From the NCBI GenBank assembly GCA_022225965.2, contig JAKJXP020000082.1, positions 62,001 to 126,000 on the forward strand: a stretch of DNA of 64,000 nucleotides, in the 5' to 3' direction. This document shows, in pieces, positions 46,898 through 60,632 of the stretch; position 1 is the first letter of the stretch, and each line of letters opens with the position of its first letter. The stretch is from Diatrype stigma (Eukaryota > Ascomycota > Sordariomycetes > Xylariales > Diatrypaceae). Position numbers and translations under genes: made by a program. The notes beneath the pieces are model-generated. The model saw only the letters and a program-made list of their open reading frames with translations. It was not told the DNA's origin and ran no database searches.

Positions 46898-49323
46898 GGT
46901 GGATGATAGATGGATGTTGGTGTATTCTTTGGTTGATGATGATGGGAATGCAGAAACCGGCTGATCAGTCTACCCGAGACTCAACAACGACCCGCGAGCG
47001 CAAACAAGGAATAACGAAACTCGAGAAATCAACTTAATGACTCCTCAAGAGTTTTTGGTAACGGCAAACAGGATGGGGATGATGGATTAATGGATGATGA
47101 GGATGGGGATGGGGAGTTGGAGGATTGATGAAGGAGAAGGGAGAGTTTAAGAAGGGGAGGAAGGCAGAGCTCGGGGAGCTGTATGCTAATGACGAGGGAA
47201 CTAACGCTGACTGCGCTGATAAGGGTGGCCACGCACAGCTCAGCGAGCGGACGGCTGCCTTCCTGCCCTCCAAGCACCTCCCAGGACCAAAGGGTTGGCG
47301 TGTGACGCATTTGTTCCGGGGTTGGAGGCGCAGGGCGACCAAGATAAGCCCAAGACGGCCTAGCGGGGTGGATATCCATCGCGTTCAGTGGGTGTGTCCA
47401 GGTGTCGCGAGACGTCCTCCTGATTGTACAATGCAACGAACTAGGTACGGGGTACTAACTACGTCTGTTAGGTACAGAGTATCTTGCTCTTAATCTTGCT
47501 CTTATGTAGCTCATCCATGAGGTCAGGTGCTCAGGAACTTCGTCAGCAAGGTGCAATCAACCCAAGACGGACTAAACTATCTTCGTAGTCCTACGTATCC
47601 TGCCTGTATGGCAGGTATGCTTTACCCAATACATGAGGGCGGCGCTTGTCCAGTCTCACATGCACGTTGTATGGCATTCCATCAAGAGCTCGAATGCGTC
47701 GGAAAGCTCAGAAGGCTTTTGGTACAATCGGCATTAGCAGCCCACTCCAGGTAGGCAGGTAGGGTTTGGTAGTTTCCGGGGCAATCAACGTACCTTCATG
47801 CTAACAGGGTACATACATACATACATGTACCTACATACATGGTAGAAATCTACTAAGCGATAAGAGATGGACGGCCCCATGCTCCACACCTTAAGTAGGT
47901 ACCATTATGTAAATGCATACCTACATACATTACTTCGTACATTGGCTCAGAATCCCAGGCCTATCAATCGTAGCTCAAGGCTGCCTGCCGTTGCCGTGGA
48001 TGGTGGAAGGTGGATGGATGGCGGATGGTGGATGCTGCAACACACATATGCATCAGCATCTTCACCCGAGACGCCTTAGACCCTGGAATCCATCGCAGAT
48101 CCCCTTCTAAGGTAGGTACCTAGTACCATCCGCCTTCCCCTAGGACGCGACTGTGCATTTCCATCTAGCTGTCATGGAGATTGACTTTAGCCACATTGCC
48201 ACCGGTATGTTTATCTCTCCATACGTATCTCTATCTACATACACGATACTCGGGCTCTTGTCTCCTTCCTATACTTAATTACAATAAACATGTGTTTGTT
48301 GAGATTGCGAAGCCAGTCCACCAACTGCCCCGTGCGAATGACCTGATTTCCTTGTCGACAAACGCAATGACAGGGCAGAAGTGCAGATCTACGAAACATG
48401 TACGAAGGGTGGTGTATGTACAAACCTTGGAAGCCTATGACCAGTCGCTCCCGAGGTACGACTAGAAGTACATACAGCGGTACAGCAGGTACAGCTGCTA
48501 GATCCCCTGTTCCCCCAGGAGCTTTCCCCGGTCGCTTTGTCCCGTAGTTACCGGACCTGACAAGTGCCAATCGATTCAGCGGTCCCCAGGCAGGCTAGGG
48601 GGAGCTAGCCGACTCAGGAGGACCCTTATCCATCCAATCAAGCCCGCCAGGGCTGTAGCGGTCATGCAATCCGATTTCGGGCTTCATCATCTGCACCGGC
48701 AGCCATATCATCTGTTGAGGCGGTAGGCTTGGTAGGTTACCTTGATCTGCATCACGTGTCTCGACGGATGTATGTATGTCTCATATAATAATGCAAAAGC
48801 GGTCTCCAAACCTATCGCCTCCCTGCTGTCTTATCCGATATTGATGGAATTACGATGCTTTCCGGGTCGTATAAAAGAGCCTTGACACTCTAGTCTAAGT
48901 ACATAGCTGCTGGCACTGCGTTCATTTTAGAGGTTCACTACAGCTTGGGGTATTGGTATAGTTTCGCCCAGGTAGGCTTGGCATTAGTTAGTGTTTCGCC
49001 CTATCTGAAGCTCTAAGCTACCCGCTATGTAAGGCTGAAGCTTGATGAAGAAACACATGTCTAGGTACCTAGGTAAGCCAGTCGTGACGGTGCAGGCTGA
49101 AAGCGCGTTCATAAGAAGCAGCCATGCATATCCACATATGGCATACGAAGTATATACCTAGGTATGTACATAGGGTGCTGCAAGCATGGACCAGCTATAT
49201 ACACTACGCTCTGCATACCTCTCAATCGGCGGTGACTATAGTTAGCCCCTTCTTACGTACTACGCCAGTAAGAACGACCGACCTCATGACGAAGTTAGTG
49301 GACATATTGACTGGTTGGGTTGC
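46898..49323. other. Long intergenic region
   Basis: About 2.4 kb upstream of the subtilisin gene, so it includes that promoter. It has many CATACATAC, TACCTAC and GGATGG simple-sequence patches (for example 47810-47840 and 47996-48033). ORFs are short and patternless. No RNA gene was recognised. Confidence 0.45.
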
Positions 49324-49512
49324 TGTCAGGGGCAAATGTATATTAGATGTATAGGAGGGACTATAGGGGTCCACTTGCACCCCCTTACCAAGGTAGATAC
49401 TAGTAGAATATTCTACGGCTATAAAAGCACCGTTGCCTCCCCCTTATCCTGTTCCGTCCTTCACCGTACCTAGCAGCTGTCCTGTCACTCCAGGTACCAA
49501 AGCACATGGGCA
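49324..49512 (+). mobile_element. Solo-LTR-like copy 1
   Basis: About 189 bp related to 50178-50369. It starts TGTCAGGGGC and shares GGCTATAAAAGC (TATA-like) and the AGCAGCTGTCCTGTCACTCC region with the other copy. The 3' end is diverged (CATGGGCA rather than CCTGACA), and no flanking duplication is visible, so it is an older insertion. Confidence 0.6.
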
Positions 49513-50177
49513 CATGGCATAGCTTTCAAGCCTCGTCTTCTCGAGTCAATGATGCATTAGTTAGGTAATGGCAAGAAGGAAATGTTCGGTAGAGATAAAG
49601 GCGAACCCCTAAGTTTTAGTCTAGGTGTTGTAGTTAAACCGGCGAACACGCGTCCTTCTGTATAACCTTTCAATTAGTCTAATACTACCAGGACTACCTA
49701 GGCAAATGCTACAATGTCTTTCACACAGGGCTTCATGGTGTATAATCGGGAAATGCATTGTTGTCTCACACGCTCCAACCAAGCTGCTATTGAGGATGTA
49801 GCGTATTGACTCATCTACATAAAGTGGACTTAAACCCGTGACCTGGCATCAGGTTCAACAAGAGAAAGGAATGAGTCATACTCTAGTACAGTGAGAGGCA
49901 CAATAGAGAATATGATAGAGTGACATGGGATAGAGTTAGACAAGTGGCAGCTTACTAGCTGCTCTATATAAGGGGTTTTCCCCCTTTGATCTCCGTAAGA
50001 GTAGGATTTATTGTTTCTTGAGATACTTCGCGCACTGGCAATGATTACCTTCTGTAAAACTATCACACAACTTCTGCGTGGTCAAACCACTCACCACGGA
50101 GAACTGGCCATTTATCCAGTCGTCAGTTCCGGATACGTCCCAAAAGACTGAACTCCCGTAGATTATGATGGATATAT
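49513..50177. other. Spacer between two LTR-like copies
   Basis: This 665 bp has no coding content. It contains a TGACTCAT / ATGAGTCA inverted pair (about 49808 and 49870) and a second CTATATAAGGGG TATA-like element near 49963, so another decayed promoter-bearing repeat is possible but unproven. Confidence 0.35.
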
Positions 50178-50369
50178 TGTCAGGGGCTAATGTACGAGGG
50201 AGCCATAAGATCCATAGGATTCCACATATACACTAGTGAGGGGGCTTTCACGGCTATATAAGAGCCACTTCCTCCCCCTATAGCTTCCATAGGCTCGAGA
50301 ATTATTCTGTTCCTTCCTTTCCCCCTACCCAGCAGCTGTCCCATCACTCCGAGCACAAAGCACCTGACA
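50178..50369 (+). mobile_element. Solo LTR with 5-bp target-site duplication
   Basis: This 192 bp begins TGTCAGG and ends CCTGACA, a perfect 7-bp inverted terminal pair with TG...CA ends. It is flanked on both sides by TATAT (50173-50177 and 50370-50374). It contains GGCTATATAAGAGCC as a promoter-like box. No primer-binding site or coding remnant adjoins, so it is a solo LTR. Confidence 0.75.
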
Positions 50370-51473
50370 TATATCTAACTTTGCTCCTAGGAGCTACCAT
50401 AAATCCTGGGCTTATTCACATACCTTTTCAGAGTTCTTTCGCAGATAATAGTTATACGTGCGTGGATTAATTGAAATCGATGAAGCTGAGAAATACAGCT
50501 ATAGAATATAAGCAAGCTATGTTTATGTGTCGCTTGACAACGGTATCAGTTATCTTAGGCGTGCTTTCAGTGGTGAAACTAAAGATCTAAATAGATAGAG
50601 CAGCGGCCATACCCGCACGTCATGACATGTGTTTGAAGGGTGGGCAGTACTTAGATTAAGTACTTGGGCGTGTGCCCCTAAATATCCATACGACATCAGA
50701 CACCGCCAAAGAGACATAAGCTGACTACAGACTGAGACGCGAAGGAACAGATGGTCACTTTTGAATCTGGCATTATACATAGACTTGCGAAGAGTTCTTT
50801 TCGACGCAAGCAAGATCAGTTGGATAGCAAATTATACCATTAATCATGATAGCAGCTCAACAATAGTATTGGCTCTCATTAGAACTAGCAGGCGATCCCG
50901 CCGAAACGTAGGCAATAGTAGGTAGCTTAAAAGCATTCCCTTCTCCCCTTTCCCCCTTGCTGTGAGCGAGTCGTGCATGCGATGCGTGCCGTGCCGTCTT
51001 GTCTTTGTACTTGGTCTATTTTACAACGCATCTAGCTGGTGACCGCAAGAGAACAAATAACGACAGACACCAACAGACAACCGCCCCCTAACACATAACG
51101 TAACAGCAGCAGCCAAGGACAATAATAATAGTAGCAGTAGTAGTAATAGGCATGTGCTTAGGTTCGTTCCTCCGTGGAACATCATGAAGCCAGTAGAGGA
51201 CAGGGAACACATGCCGCCTCGAAATGCAAAACGCCGTTGTTGCAAGACCACACCCGCAGCCGAGAACCTCAACTACTCCTTGACGAACCCCTATGCAAAG
51301 AAGACAACCACCAGGAAAGCAGATCATGACCGGAATCGGTATAGCGTGGGCTCGTTAAGGGGTTTTCCTGTCCCGCTATCCGAAGAAAAATCAAAGTACT
51401 CATAGACTTTGTGATACCGAGCTCAGCGCTAGGGAATATTAAGGTGAGCGTCCCGTAATGGAGGATGCTTCAT
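50370..51473. other. Intergenic region, 3' of KOG1
   Basis: This 1.1 kb has no gene. A trinucleotide-rich patch (AGCAGC, AATAATAGTAGCAGTAGTAG) lies at about 51104-51148. The KOG1 3' UTR should begin at its right end. Confidence 0.45.
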
Positions 51474-54400
51474 TTATATGGACCTGAAGTATTCGCTGCC
51501 TTTCTCCGAAGCGCAGGTGAAGAGGTTGACATGGTAATCGTTGCGCGCCGCGCAGCTAAGGATCATGCGGTGAGGGTGAAAAGCGGTGGCGGAGATGGGG
51601 GCGCCGCGGTTCTGTTGCAGGAAGCTGGAATACGGCTCCATTCTAGACAGTTCTGTTCCGTCAAGGTTAAACACCTTAACAGTATGCGAAGAGGTTCCTC
51701 TGGGAGTTTTGTTAGTCAATGCATTAGGGGAAGGAATACCAGGAGAAGAAACTTACACAGAGAACACTGGCAAGTGCTCGTGGACGCTTGCTGTCCTAAG
51801 AGTATCGCTTGTCGCCTGTATTACCCGGAGCGGGCTGTCCATGCGGATATCCCACAACTTGACCTTTCCGTTTCGGCTGGCAGAGAGCAACTCACGCTGC
51901 CCTCCGCGCTGCATGTGCACATTTCGTATCCACTGCCTGTCTGTATCGTCCTTCCACTTCTTGACCATCGATTCTTGTGGCCGGAGGCGTGTATCGAACA
52001 CCCTCACAGCACCATCACCGAAACCAGCAACAAAGAGATTGCCGGTCATTTGGTCGGAAGTCAGTGACGTGACGCAGGATCCTGATCGAGCCGGTATGTC
52101 CATGACGCACGTCTCATAAGCGGCTGCCCAGACGCGGATGACACGAACATCACCCGCGACCAGCACTCTGCCAGTGACCTGTTGCCAGTCAAATACCATT
52201 CCCGAGTTCACATTACTCGGAACCATGTGCGTCAAGGCTCTCCAGGAGGATGCCAGCTCCGTGGTTTTGTCAGAGTCGTAGCCTCGGTAGACACGAATGA
52301 CACCATCCGACGAGCCCGTCATCAAAAAACCTGTGTCATCCTCGTTGATGAACTTCATATCGCTAATCTTCGACCCCTCGGGATTGCCATTGGAAAATCT
52401 GTTCTGGCGGGTTTGTTTCTTCCAGTCCCAGATGTAGACAGTATTGCCTTCGTCAGCGACGGCGAGATGATCCTCAAATTGGTGGAAGGTCATCTTGGCT
52501 GGCTGGGCACCGTTGTTCATGATGCATAGTTGATTGTTCCACTTATGATTTCCAGCATACTGCTTCTGGGGCTGCGTTTCACGGAGGATATTATCATTCC
52601 GTGATCTTCTCCAAAGGCGCTCGTTATATTCAGTACTTCCGGGTTCTTCAGCTTCACTGGGCTTCATCTGCGGTTCGCGGAAGTACTCGATCGACCAATC
52701 CAGGAAGGAACTGGCAAGCGGCAAGGTCGGCTCATCGTTGACCTTCCGCTCCTTGAAACTGCCTGAAATAGGCTCACTGGCTGTGTGGTAGGTAGCTTGC
52801 GGTCCTGACTGGTCATTCTGTTCCGGCGGCGCAGTTCGGTCAACGGTAGATCTAAGCTTTTGCGAGGGACTTCGCAGCACGCCGGGCGAAGATGGGGGGC
52901 GCGCTGGCTCATATGGCTTGTCTTCACCCCACATACTTGGGAACAGATAGCTAGCGGTCCGTTTCAACAGACCAGGAGACGGAAGAGGAGCAGTGGAATC
53001 AGAAGCTGAGACACCCATGATGCCATTGCGAACGGTGGAAGCTTGCTTTCTATGTCCCCGCGTCCGGCGTGCGCGCTTCTGTATGTCCTCCATCAGAGTT
53101 TGGGCCTGTGCTCCAACGGACGACGAAAGGAGGGCGTTGTGGACATAGTCCACAACTACGGTAGCATCACGCTGGACCTCTGGATGAGGGTCGACGGTTA
53201 ATACCAATATATGCTTCCAACAGGCTGCGAACACCGTGTTGTGCGAAAGGCCATGAGCGGCCGGCTTGATGGTTCCATCAGGATTCCGATTGTCAGGTCG
53301 AGCATAGTGGAGGCCCATTCGATGATCGTAACCGTCGTCCTTAGGAGGATACGATGAATATTCCTTTTCCTCGATCAACTGTTCAAACGCGCTGACAATG
53401 AATTTGTTCTCGTAGCGCAGAACAAAATGAGATAAGAAGACAAGCAACTCTTTGCGGACAAGGGGACTCCCGTCATTGGCCATGTCAAGCAATGTCCAAG
53501 CGATAGACTCTTCGATCCGGGCTACTTCATCCGTTAAGTCCGGAATGCCTAGGAATGTAGTCATGGCGTGGACGACAGCAGCCCGTACCTCACAGCATTT
53601 GTCTTTGGTCAATGCCGACAATTTGACCGGCGCATTCTCTCTGATACCCTTCCACTTGGCTTCCGGTAAATCCTGCCACAATTGGCTAATGCAGAGACAG
53701 GCCCATTGGCGCAGCAGGAATTTCTTATCGTTTCGAAGATGGGCTAGACAGTACACCATGACGTCTGTCTGGTTACAGACCACCTGGCCGGGCTTATAGC
53801 CCTTACAAAGCATGGCGAGGATGAACGCGCACATTGCCTTATGCTCATCGCTATCCACAACTGGTAGGCCCTCAGATGGCTTGAGTATGGACAGAAAGTA
53901 ATTGTATCCACTGTCTTTGATGAGGTCCGGCTGACATGAAATGTCAACAGCGAGAACCCTTGTCCATATGAAGACCATGACAGCTTTCAGCTCAGCAGCC
54001 GCGGACTGGAGCAACTTAAGCACATATGGGAAGATGCCGATACTTAAGGCAAGCTGAACAGCCCAAGGACCCAGGTCCAAGAACTTCCCTAGGAGTACCA
54101 GTGCGCGAACTCTGTGCTGTTGGCTCAACAAGACTTGGAGGACAACAGGCAACTGCTCCGGTGGCTTTTTGATATGAGCATCGCCTCTCATCAGATATAT
54201 CTCAAAAGCAGTCAATTGCTCAGTGAAGAACGTCGAGCTTTGATATTCATACTCGATACCTTCACTCTCTTTCTTTTCCAGCATGGGCAGCTGGGCCAAA
54301 GCCAGGTCAACTGCAAGATCCCAGCTTTCCCAGAGCGGATGTTGGTGTGTGTCTGGCAACTCTGGATACGACTGGGGGTGACAGCCGTACACCATCATGA

Positions 54401-56290
54401 TCCTCTGGGCCAATATGAAATTTCGAAAGAGCGCGGCGACCATTAAGTCCTGCCTAAAGAACTTGCGAAAGAGGTGTCGAGGGAGAGACGTCCACGCAAT
54501 TGTGTCAGTGATGGCTGTGAAAATCCAATTAAGTTCTCCCAACGGCGTCCTTCTTTCCTGGAGCCGGCCTGGGAGTTTCTTGGCCCGTTCTGGCGAGATA
54601 TTAGTGCGCAAGGGATTTTGCAAGACAAAAAACCAGAGTGCCATTTCCACCGGCGTGGTCAAGCACGCCGTAAAGAGATCAGCAGGGAGTAGGGGGTTCG
54701 TCGGGAGGTTCTCTTTGACGGCACATGCTGCCAAATGGAGATAAGAGCGGTATTTAATCTTCTCGTAATTCGGGTCGGCCGCAGCATTCGCTTCCTCCTC
54801 CTCTTCATGCTTCTCTACGAAGCGGTGGTAGTTGTTCAGGATGTTTCCAGCCTCAGAACAGTCCCAGACAAATATGGTAGGAGCTTGGAGCCAATGTTGA
54901 AGGTCGTAGAGGGAGATGGGAATGTATTGGGTGTAATTTTTATTGAACACCCAAATCTCCCCCGATGCTGTAGGCTTGGGCACTCCGTGGCCATTGTAGT
55001 GTAGGAGAACTCGCTCGTCTTTTGCGTTTCTACGGAGTGATACACAGAACTTCTTGGTCTCCTCGACGGACGGGTCCAGGTACTGTTTATATCTCGTTCT
55101 AACAGATATGTTCTCATACTGTTGCTGAAGGTTTTTCCCGATGGTCTCCAGTGCTTTTGTTGCTGGCGGCACGAATGGGTCGGTCCAGGCTTCAAGCTTA
55201 GCTCCTGGATTCGTCTTGAGCTGGTCCGGTGGCTCAACGCCGATATTCAGACAGACGGCCAAAGCAGCAGAGACGGTCTTCAAGCGGTCTCTCATGCGCC
55301 AATCTTCAATTTCGTAGTTGGGTAACTTGGGCTGGCCTGTTGTTTCATGACGTCGGTCGGTGAAGTACATATACCAGTTCTGCTCAAGATATTAGTCAGA
55401 CATACATCAGGGACGGAACGCATTTCGGGGTGAAGCCTCATCATCCTAATAGCACTTATTACAGGTGAGGGGGGGGGACAGGTGTGCGGATCAGGAGCCT
55501 TCTCCAAGTGGTGCAGGCTGTGATGATGACGGCAACGTGTAACAAGAGACAAGAAACTGAACAGGCGATGACAGGGTATAAAACGTACGATGGCTAATTG
55601 GGACACAAAATCGGACTGGTAGTGGTCCTCAAAGCCGTGGCGTGCGCCCCATTCGTGTATCTCTTCATCCGGGCTAGCCACGGGCTCCTCCTGGCGCATT
55701 ATATGTTCGCTCTTGGACCGCAGCAAGGGCGGCTTTTGAGGCCGTCGCGCACGGTCTTGACCAGGCCCGTCCTGAGACGTGACGACAGAAAGAGTGTTCT
55801 TGTTCTTGTATCCAGGGGCGCTTGATGGGCGACGATCAGCATCGGTTTGCTCGTCTTCGTTAGGCGTCTGTGAGGAAACCCGAGTATGCGACCGCAACTG
55901 CGCATTTCCATTGGTGAGCCCAGTTGAATGTGAAGTTGCCGACGGAGGTCCACGTTGAATTTGCGGGCGAGGCTGGCCATTTATGACTGGGCCATAGGTC
56001 CCGTTGGACACCACACGAGGGGGCATGGTAGCAGAAGAAGACGAGCCATTAGTTCCCGCCAAGGAATTTGAAGTGCGACGCGATGGATGTGACGATGTCG
56101 GTGCAGCAGTGGTAACGACAGCGGAGGCGGCAGGTGGCATCTGCTGGTTCGGGTTCGGGTTGTGGTTTCGGTCGTGATTGGGGTTGGAGTACTGGGCAGC
56201 AACATACGCATCATATTGCTGCTGCTGCTGCTGTTGCGGCGGCACCGGCGCCTGATTCTGGTGCTGTTGATGAGCTGCAACGGCAGTCAT
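51474..56290 (-). CDS. KOG1: Kog1/raptor, TORC1 scaffold subunit
   Basis: This is the raptor orthologue, which recruits substrates to the TOR kinase in TORC1 at the vacuole membrane and so controls growth in response to nutrients. Three exons give about 1,516 aa: 56290-55589, 55379-51757 and 51699-51474. The first 230 residues are disordered, with a seven-Gln run from CAG codons. The raptor N-terminal caspase-like domain follows: NWYMYFTDRRHETTG, HYNGHGVPKPT and IFVWDCSEAG (caspase-like fold, expected inactive). HEAT-type helices occupy the middle (WACLCISQLWQDLPEAKWKG). Seven-blade WD40 repeats close the protein (IRVWAAAYETC, GAVRVFDTRLRP, GKVKLWDIRMDS). Intron 1 is unusually long (209 bp) and separates the disordered tail from the conserved part; intron 2 has a GTAAGT donor. 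The length is usual for the family. Confidence 0.96.
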
Positions 56291-59200
56291 CTTGAAGGAT
56301 CATGAACACAACGGGAAAATTAGCTTGAGGACCCCATATCGGAAAACTGCTGAAGGTCTATGTGCCGATTATGATCATGGATTGTATCATGTAATACCGA
56401 TCAGCCGGGACGGTCTAACAGCAATCAATCGAAGACTACCTAGGTATGTAGAAGGGCAATGATGGGCTGGCCACTCAATGTGAACGATGGTGAGCTGGCT
56501 GGCTGCTGATGTATTGTGCATTAAGACATTACACAGGCAGGTATAGGATGTACTGCGTGGGCTGGGCTACGTCGACAGACAGAGTCTGTGGTGTATGGGT
56601 AGTCCAGCGTCGATGAGGCAAAGGCTCCCAGGTTGCAGGTAGGTATGTGGTATGTGACGCGATGCGCTTACCATTAGTTAAGCTATGTATGTACAATACA
56701 TATAGTCTCAACAACGGGTGTACCCTGTGTCGGCTCTGTAAGCGCGTGCTGCGTTGCCGTACCGAATTTGTAAGTAACCGTGGGGGACCTTTGATAGAGG
56801 CTTTGCAGAAGGATATCGGGTTTATGGATGTCTACTTGGGCAAAGGTACCTCGGCAGACTCTGAATTACCACACGATTGATTGGACCCTCCAACATTCAG
56901 AATGTGTTTCTGATTGGCTCAGCTCCATTTCAATACTAAATACTACATACATACAGCCTAATGCTACAGTAGGTACCTCTTACCTGTATCTACGCGTATA
57001 TACAGACCATACTACATGAAGGTAGGACCAACATTAGCAACCAAACAGGCAGCCAGTACGCATGGTTGATAAATGGTATTTCCAGTGTTTTCCAATATCA
57101 TCCGGCATCTGCTATTTTCTTGCTATTGCCCATATAATTTGACTGGACTACTAGAGAACATGACAATGTCTAGTCAAGCATGACATAAGAAGCACTATGA
57201 TAACTGCATACGGACAAACCTAGGTATACTGTATAACCTGGAAAGTTTGCTACATCGTTTGGCGTTAAAAGCTTGCCATTGCTGAGACCTGAGGTAGAAA
57301 GGACTGATCAGTGAATTTGTCATGCGGTCAGCAAGCGTGTATAATCTATATGCAGAAACCAATCGTAGGCCTGATCATGGACGATAAGAGCTGGCCATTC
57401 TCACGTTTGCATATACCGCCCGCACCAGTGTGATCTTGCTTCTTTCAAAGCCAACAATAGTTAGGCAACGCTGTCAGTCGATGCAAGTCATGCAAGTCGG
57501 TGTGAGATTGAAAGTGCTGCCAAAAGCCTACCTACCTCTATGTAACCCCACCATACCACCATGCCACCACGCCGTCATGCCGCCAGACCTAACCTCAGGC
57601 TACTGAAATTGGTGATGGTTTCCTTGGGATATGAACTGGCTAATAGTACAAGTATCTGCAGATGTGATGTTCTAAATAAAGATGTCAATATGGAGATGGA
57701 GTGAAGGTGCTGCCAGCTACAAGGTACAAATAGAGATCTAACCTGGAAAGGAGCGGCTTTGAATTGGCACACGTGCCCGGTTAATTCTGGGGATCTGGAC
57801 CCAGTGGGTTTGAGTGTTTCAGAGTTGCCCTTTGGGAATCGTCTTCTCGGGGGAAACACAAGAATTCGGCCAAGTCAGGGGCATAGACGGACCAACGGGC
57901 ATGGCGTCTTGTCGGGCAGATTAGCACACGCCCTGCCTTATCGAGATGCTGGATGCTCTGTATGTACCAACACACGATTTCCGACAAATCGATGGCGATA
58001 TCGATACCGCGATACGGGTAAAGAAGGCAGGGCAAGATGATGAACAATGGGTGGCTCTGAAAGCATGAAAGCATGCAACACCTTGGAAATCTTAGAGTTT
58101 GCTTAACATCGTGGTGTTGGTCATAGGTGGTTTGGACAACACAATCTGGTTGCCTCTGTTTTACAACGGCAAGTGATATGTGGAAGCTTTTGCAGGAGTT
58201 TCATTGTAAAGCATATCAACGCGAATACTGAAATCTGCGGGTTGCAGTTAAACTTAATATATAATATAGTTTTCCTTCTAGATCCCTTCCATGCTTTCCC
58301 AGGGTCGTCACAAGAGGCCGTGTCCTGCAACCTATCATGTACCTACATAGCATAGCCGTTTAGATGCAAGCCCCTTAGGCCTCACTGACATACTGAGTGT
58401 ATTGCTACCTTTGAACTATACGGTAGGATAGCGATGCAAACCAGGATGTAGAGAAATGTAGGTATAATTTATACTCGACAAGACGCACATCACGTAGGCG
58501 TATCGTATCGTCTTACCTATTTATAGCCTATAATTACGTATTGTGTCGCATAGCTTTTGATAGATTTATTGGCCCCAGAAGCCTTGGTTGGAACCGTGGA
58601 ATGAAAATTGCTTGCTTCGTTGACGTTTGTTTCAATCTTAGCTCTTGCGCTTGCACTGTTCTGTGCATGGAACAACGAATGAGCCGTTCTATCACCCAGG
58701 CCTTCAAGCATCTATACACATACATACATAGTATATGCAGTATAGGCACTATTATATGCGCAGTGGTGGCGGCGTAGCTCCTTTGCTAGTCCAAGATCGG
58801 TCCGCCTTAATTTGGATCCGCTCAGGGGAGAGTCGACGAGGTTAGTGCTAGCGAAGCCAAATCCAATCGGAGAATCTCAATGAAGAAGTGTCCAGTTAGA
58901 CAGTATCGTACCTACATAAGCTACATGTACTTGTGCAAATGAGCAGGGTCAATGTTTGGGCTAGGGGCGCGTAACTTCAGGATCTACTCAACCATATGAC
59001 AGACTCAAGGTGAGTGAGAGCGTAACACGGTCGATAGCACAAGAGGGGATCAGGTAGAGAATGACGCTCAAGAAGGCTTGGAAGAGAAGCTTGAGAAGAT
59101 ACGAGGGCCTTGGGACGCTGCGGATATGTGATATTTGTACCTAGGTAGGTATATCAAGTAGGTTTAGTTAGTAGGTAGATATGATGATACAATGATGGAT

Positions 59201-60632
59201 GGTGGTGCATGATGACCTTGCCCTCGATGAATGGAGACATGAATGGGTGTCGGTAGTTATTTGCATTATACCACCTACTGTAGGCTGTACGGTAGTACAT
59301 ACCTACATACAGTACATACAGACCTACCTACCTACATGTATGTATTCAGCGTCCATCACAACCTGCCGGGGGTTGGGCTGGGAAAGTAGTACTTGCACCC
59401 TGTAAACGTTACTAGCTATAGGTCCCTAGTAGTCGGGGATCCTGGAAAATTTTGGTAGGTGTCTGGCTATCTGGATAATGTATTGATCCCCAACCTCATC
59501 ACCCTGCAACCATCCATTCACATTTCACATTTCACATTTCACATTTCACCATCCCATCCCATCCCATCCCCGAGGTTGGTGTCGTTCCTTTGACCTTTTT
59601 CTTCTATTCTGGCTTTATTGTGGCTGGGTTCAACGTCAACCCGAGCTGTGCTGGTAATACACAACAGCCTACAGCCTACAGCATACAGCATACAGCAAGC
59701 ATACTTCGTACGGCATACGGCATACGGCAGATTGCAGTCGTGTCGTTACTGCATTAGGTACTTGCTGCACACGCCTGCACGCCTGGAAGTAGGTAATCTC
59801 TACCTACCTACATAGGCTTACCTTAGCAGAATTAATCGTGGGCTGTAATACTCTTATTATACTTTTTATTTTACCTTTACCTTTTTCTCTCGTATCTGGC
59901 ATTCATCCCCGTCCCGATACAGCAGCGACCTGTAACTTCGGCGGACCAACCGTTGCAACGACCAACTCGATATCGAGATCGAGCATTTCGCATTTCGAGG
60001 TCCAAGCCAATTCTCCAATTAGCACTACGCCCTACGCCCTACCCCCTAAGTCCTGTCTCGACCAAACACAACGAAAGAGAAAGAGAGAACCAATAGCCGT
60101 TTCAATTGTCAAATCCAACACTCTTCCGTTCGTCTGCTCGCCCTTCTCGCCCTCCTGAAACTCGTCCACGTGTAACTCGTCTGCGCCCCGGGGCGAATGC
60201 TAAAGTGGTATCTCTTGGTGTAATTGCGACAAGGCCCTTCGGCTTGGTTCATCGCGCCTTCAGATTGGTCCGATTGACAAGGCCCTGCGAGATCTTGCGA
60301 ACTCGAGATTCTGCGCAAACACAGCCATCTACCATACCGAGTTGTCGAGAGAACCAGATCACCGCGAGTTTAGAATATACTAAAACAACCTTGTATTCAT
60401 GTTGCCGACCCCAATCTTCTCTCCAATCGGCCCATACATCCGTTGCGAACCTGCAATCAAGCCTTCCCTGTTGTTGGCTGTCTAGCCCTGTTGCCGGTCC
60501 TCTCCCCTACCGTCGCACACACATTGTGGCGAAATCTATCCGTAACCCTCCCCTAATTACCTCGAGGAAGAGAACACCGGCTCGTTTGCACATTGTCGAC
60601 ATCCTGCCAGGGAAGCCTGGCTTGAGTTCGCC
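56291..60632. other. Long gene-free region between divergent KOG1 and kelch gene
   Basis: This 4.3 kb region must contain both promoters and 5' UTRs. ORFs are short and show no family. TACCTAC/TAGGTAGG microsatellite motifs are frequent (for example 59139-59180 and 59296-59340). A pyrimidine-rich, ORF-containing segment at 59,840-60,630 is probably the long 5' leader of the kelch gene. Confidence 0.45.
59517..59570. repeat. Tandem simple repeats (TTCACAT)n and (CCCAT)n
   Basis: TTCACAT repeats about four times (59517-59549), followed directly by four ATCCC units (59551-59570). Further short runs of CAGCCTA/CAGCATA and CGGCATA units occur at 59664-59696 and 59711-59730. Confidence 0.85.

Noticed and set aside
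49800..49870. tRNA-like stretch with a GGGTTTAAGTCC box on the minus strand
   Set aside because: The T-arm does not pair and no D-arm, anticodon arm or acceptor stem could be found.
49324..50369. A miniature retrotransposon with two LTRs and a 665-bp interior
   Set aside because: The right copy has its own 5-bp duplication on both sides and the left copy is much more diverged, so they look like independent insertions.
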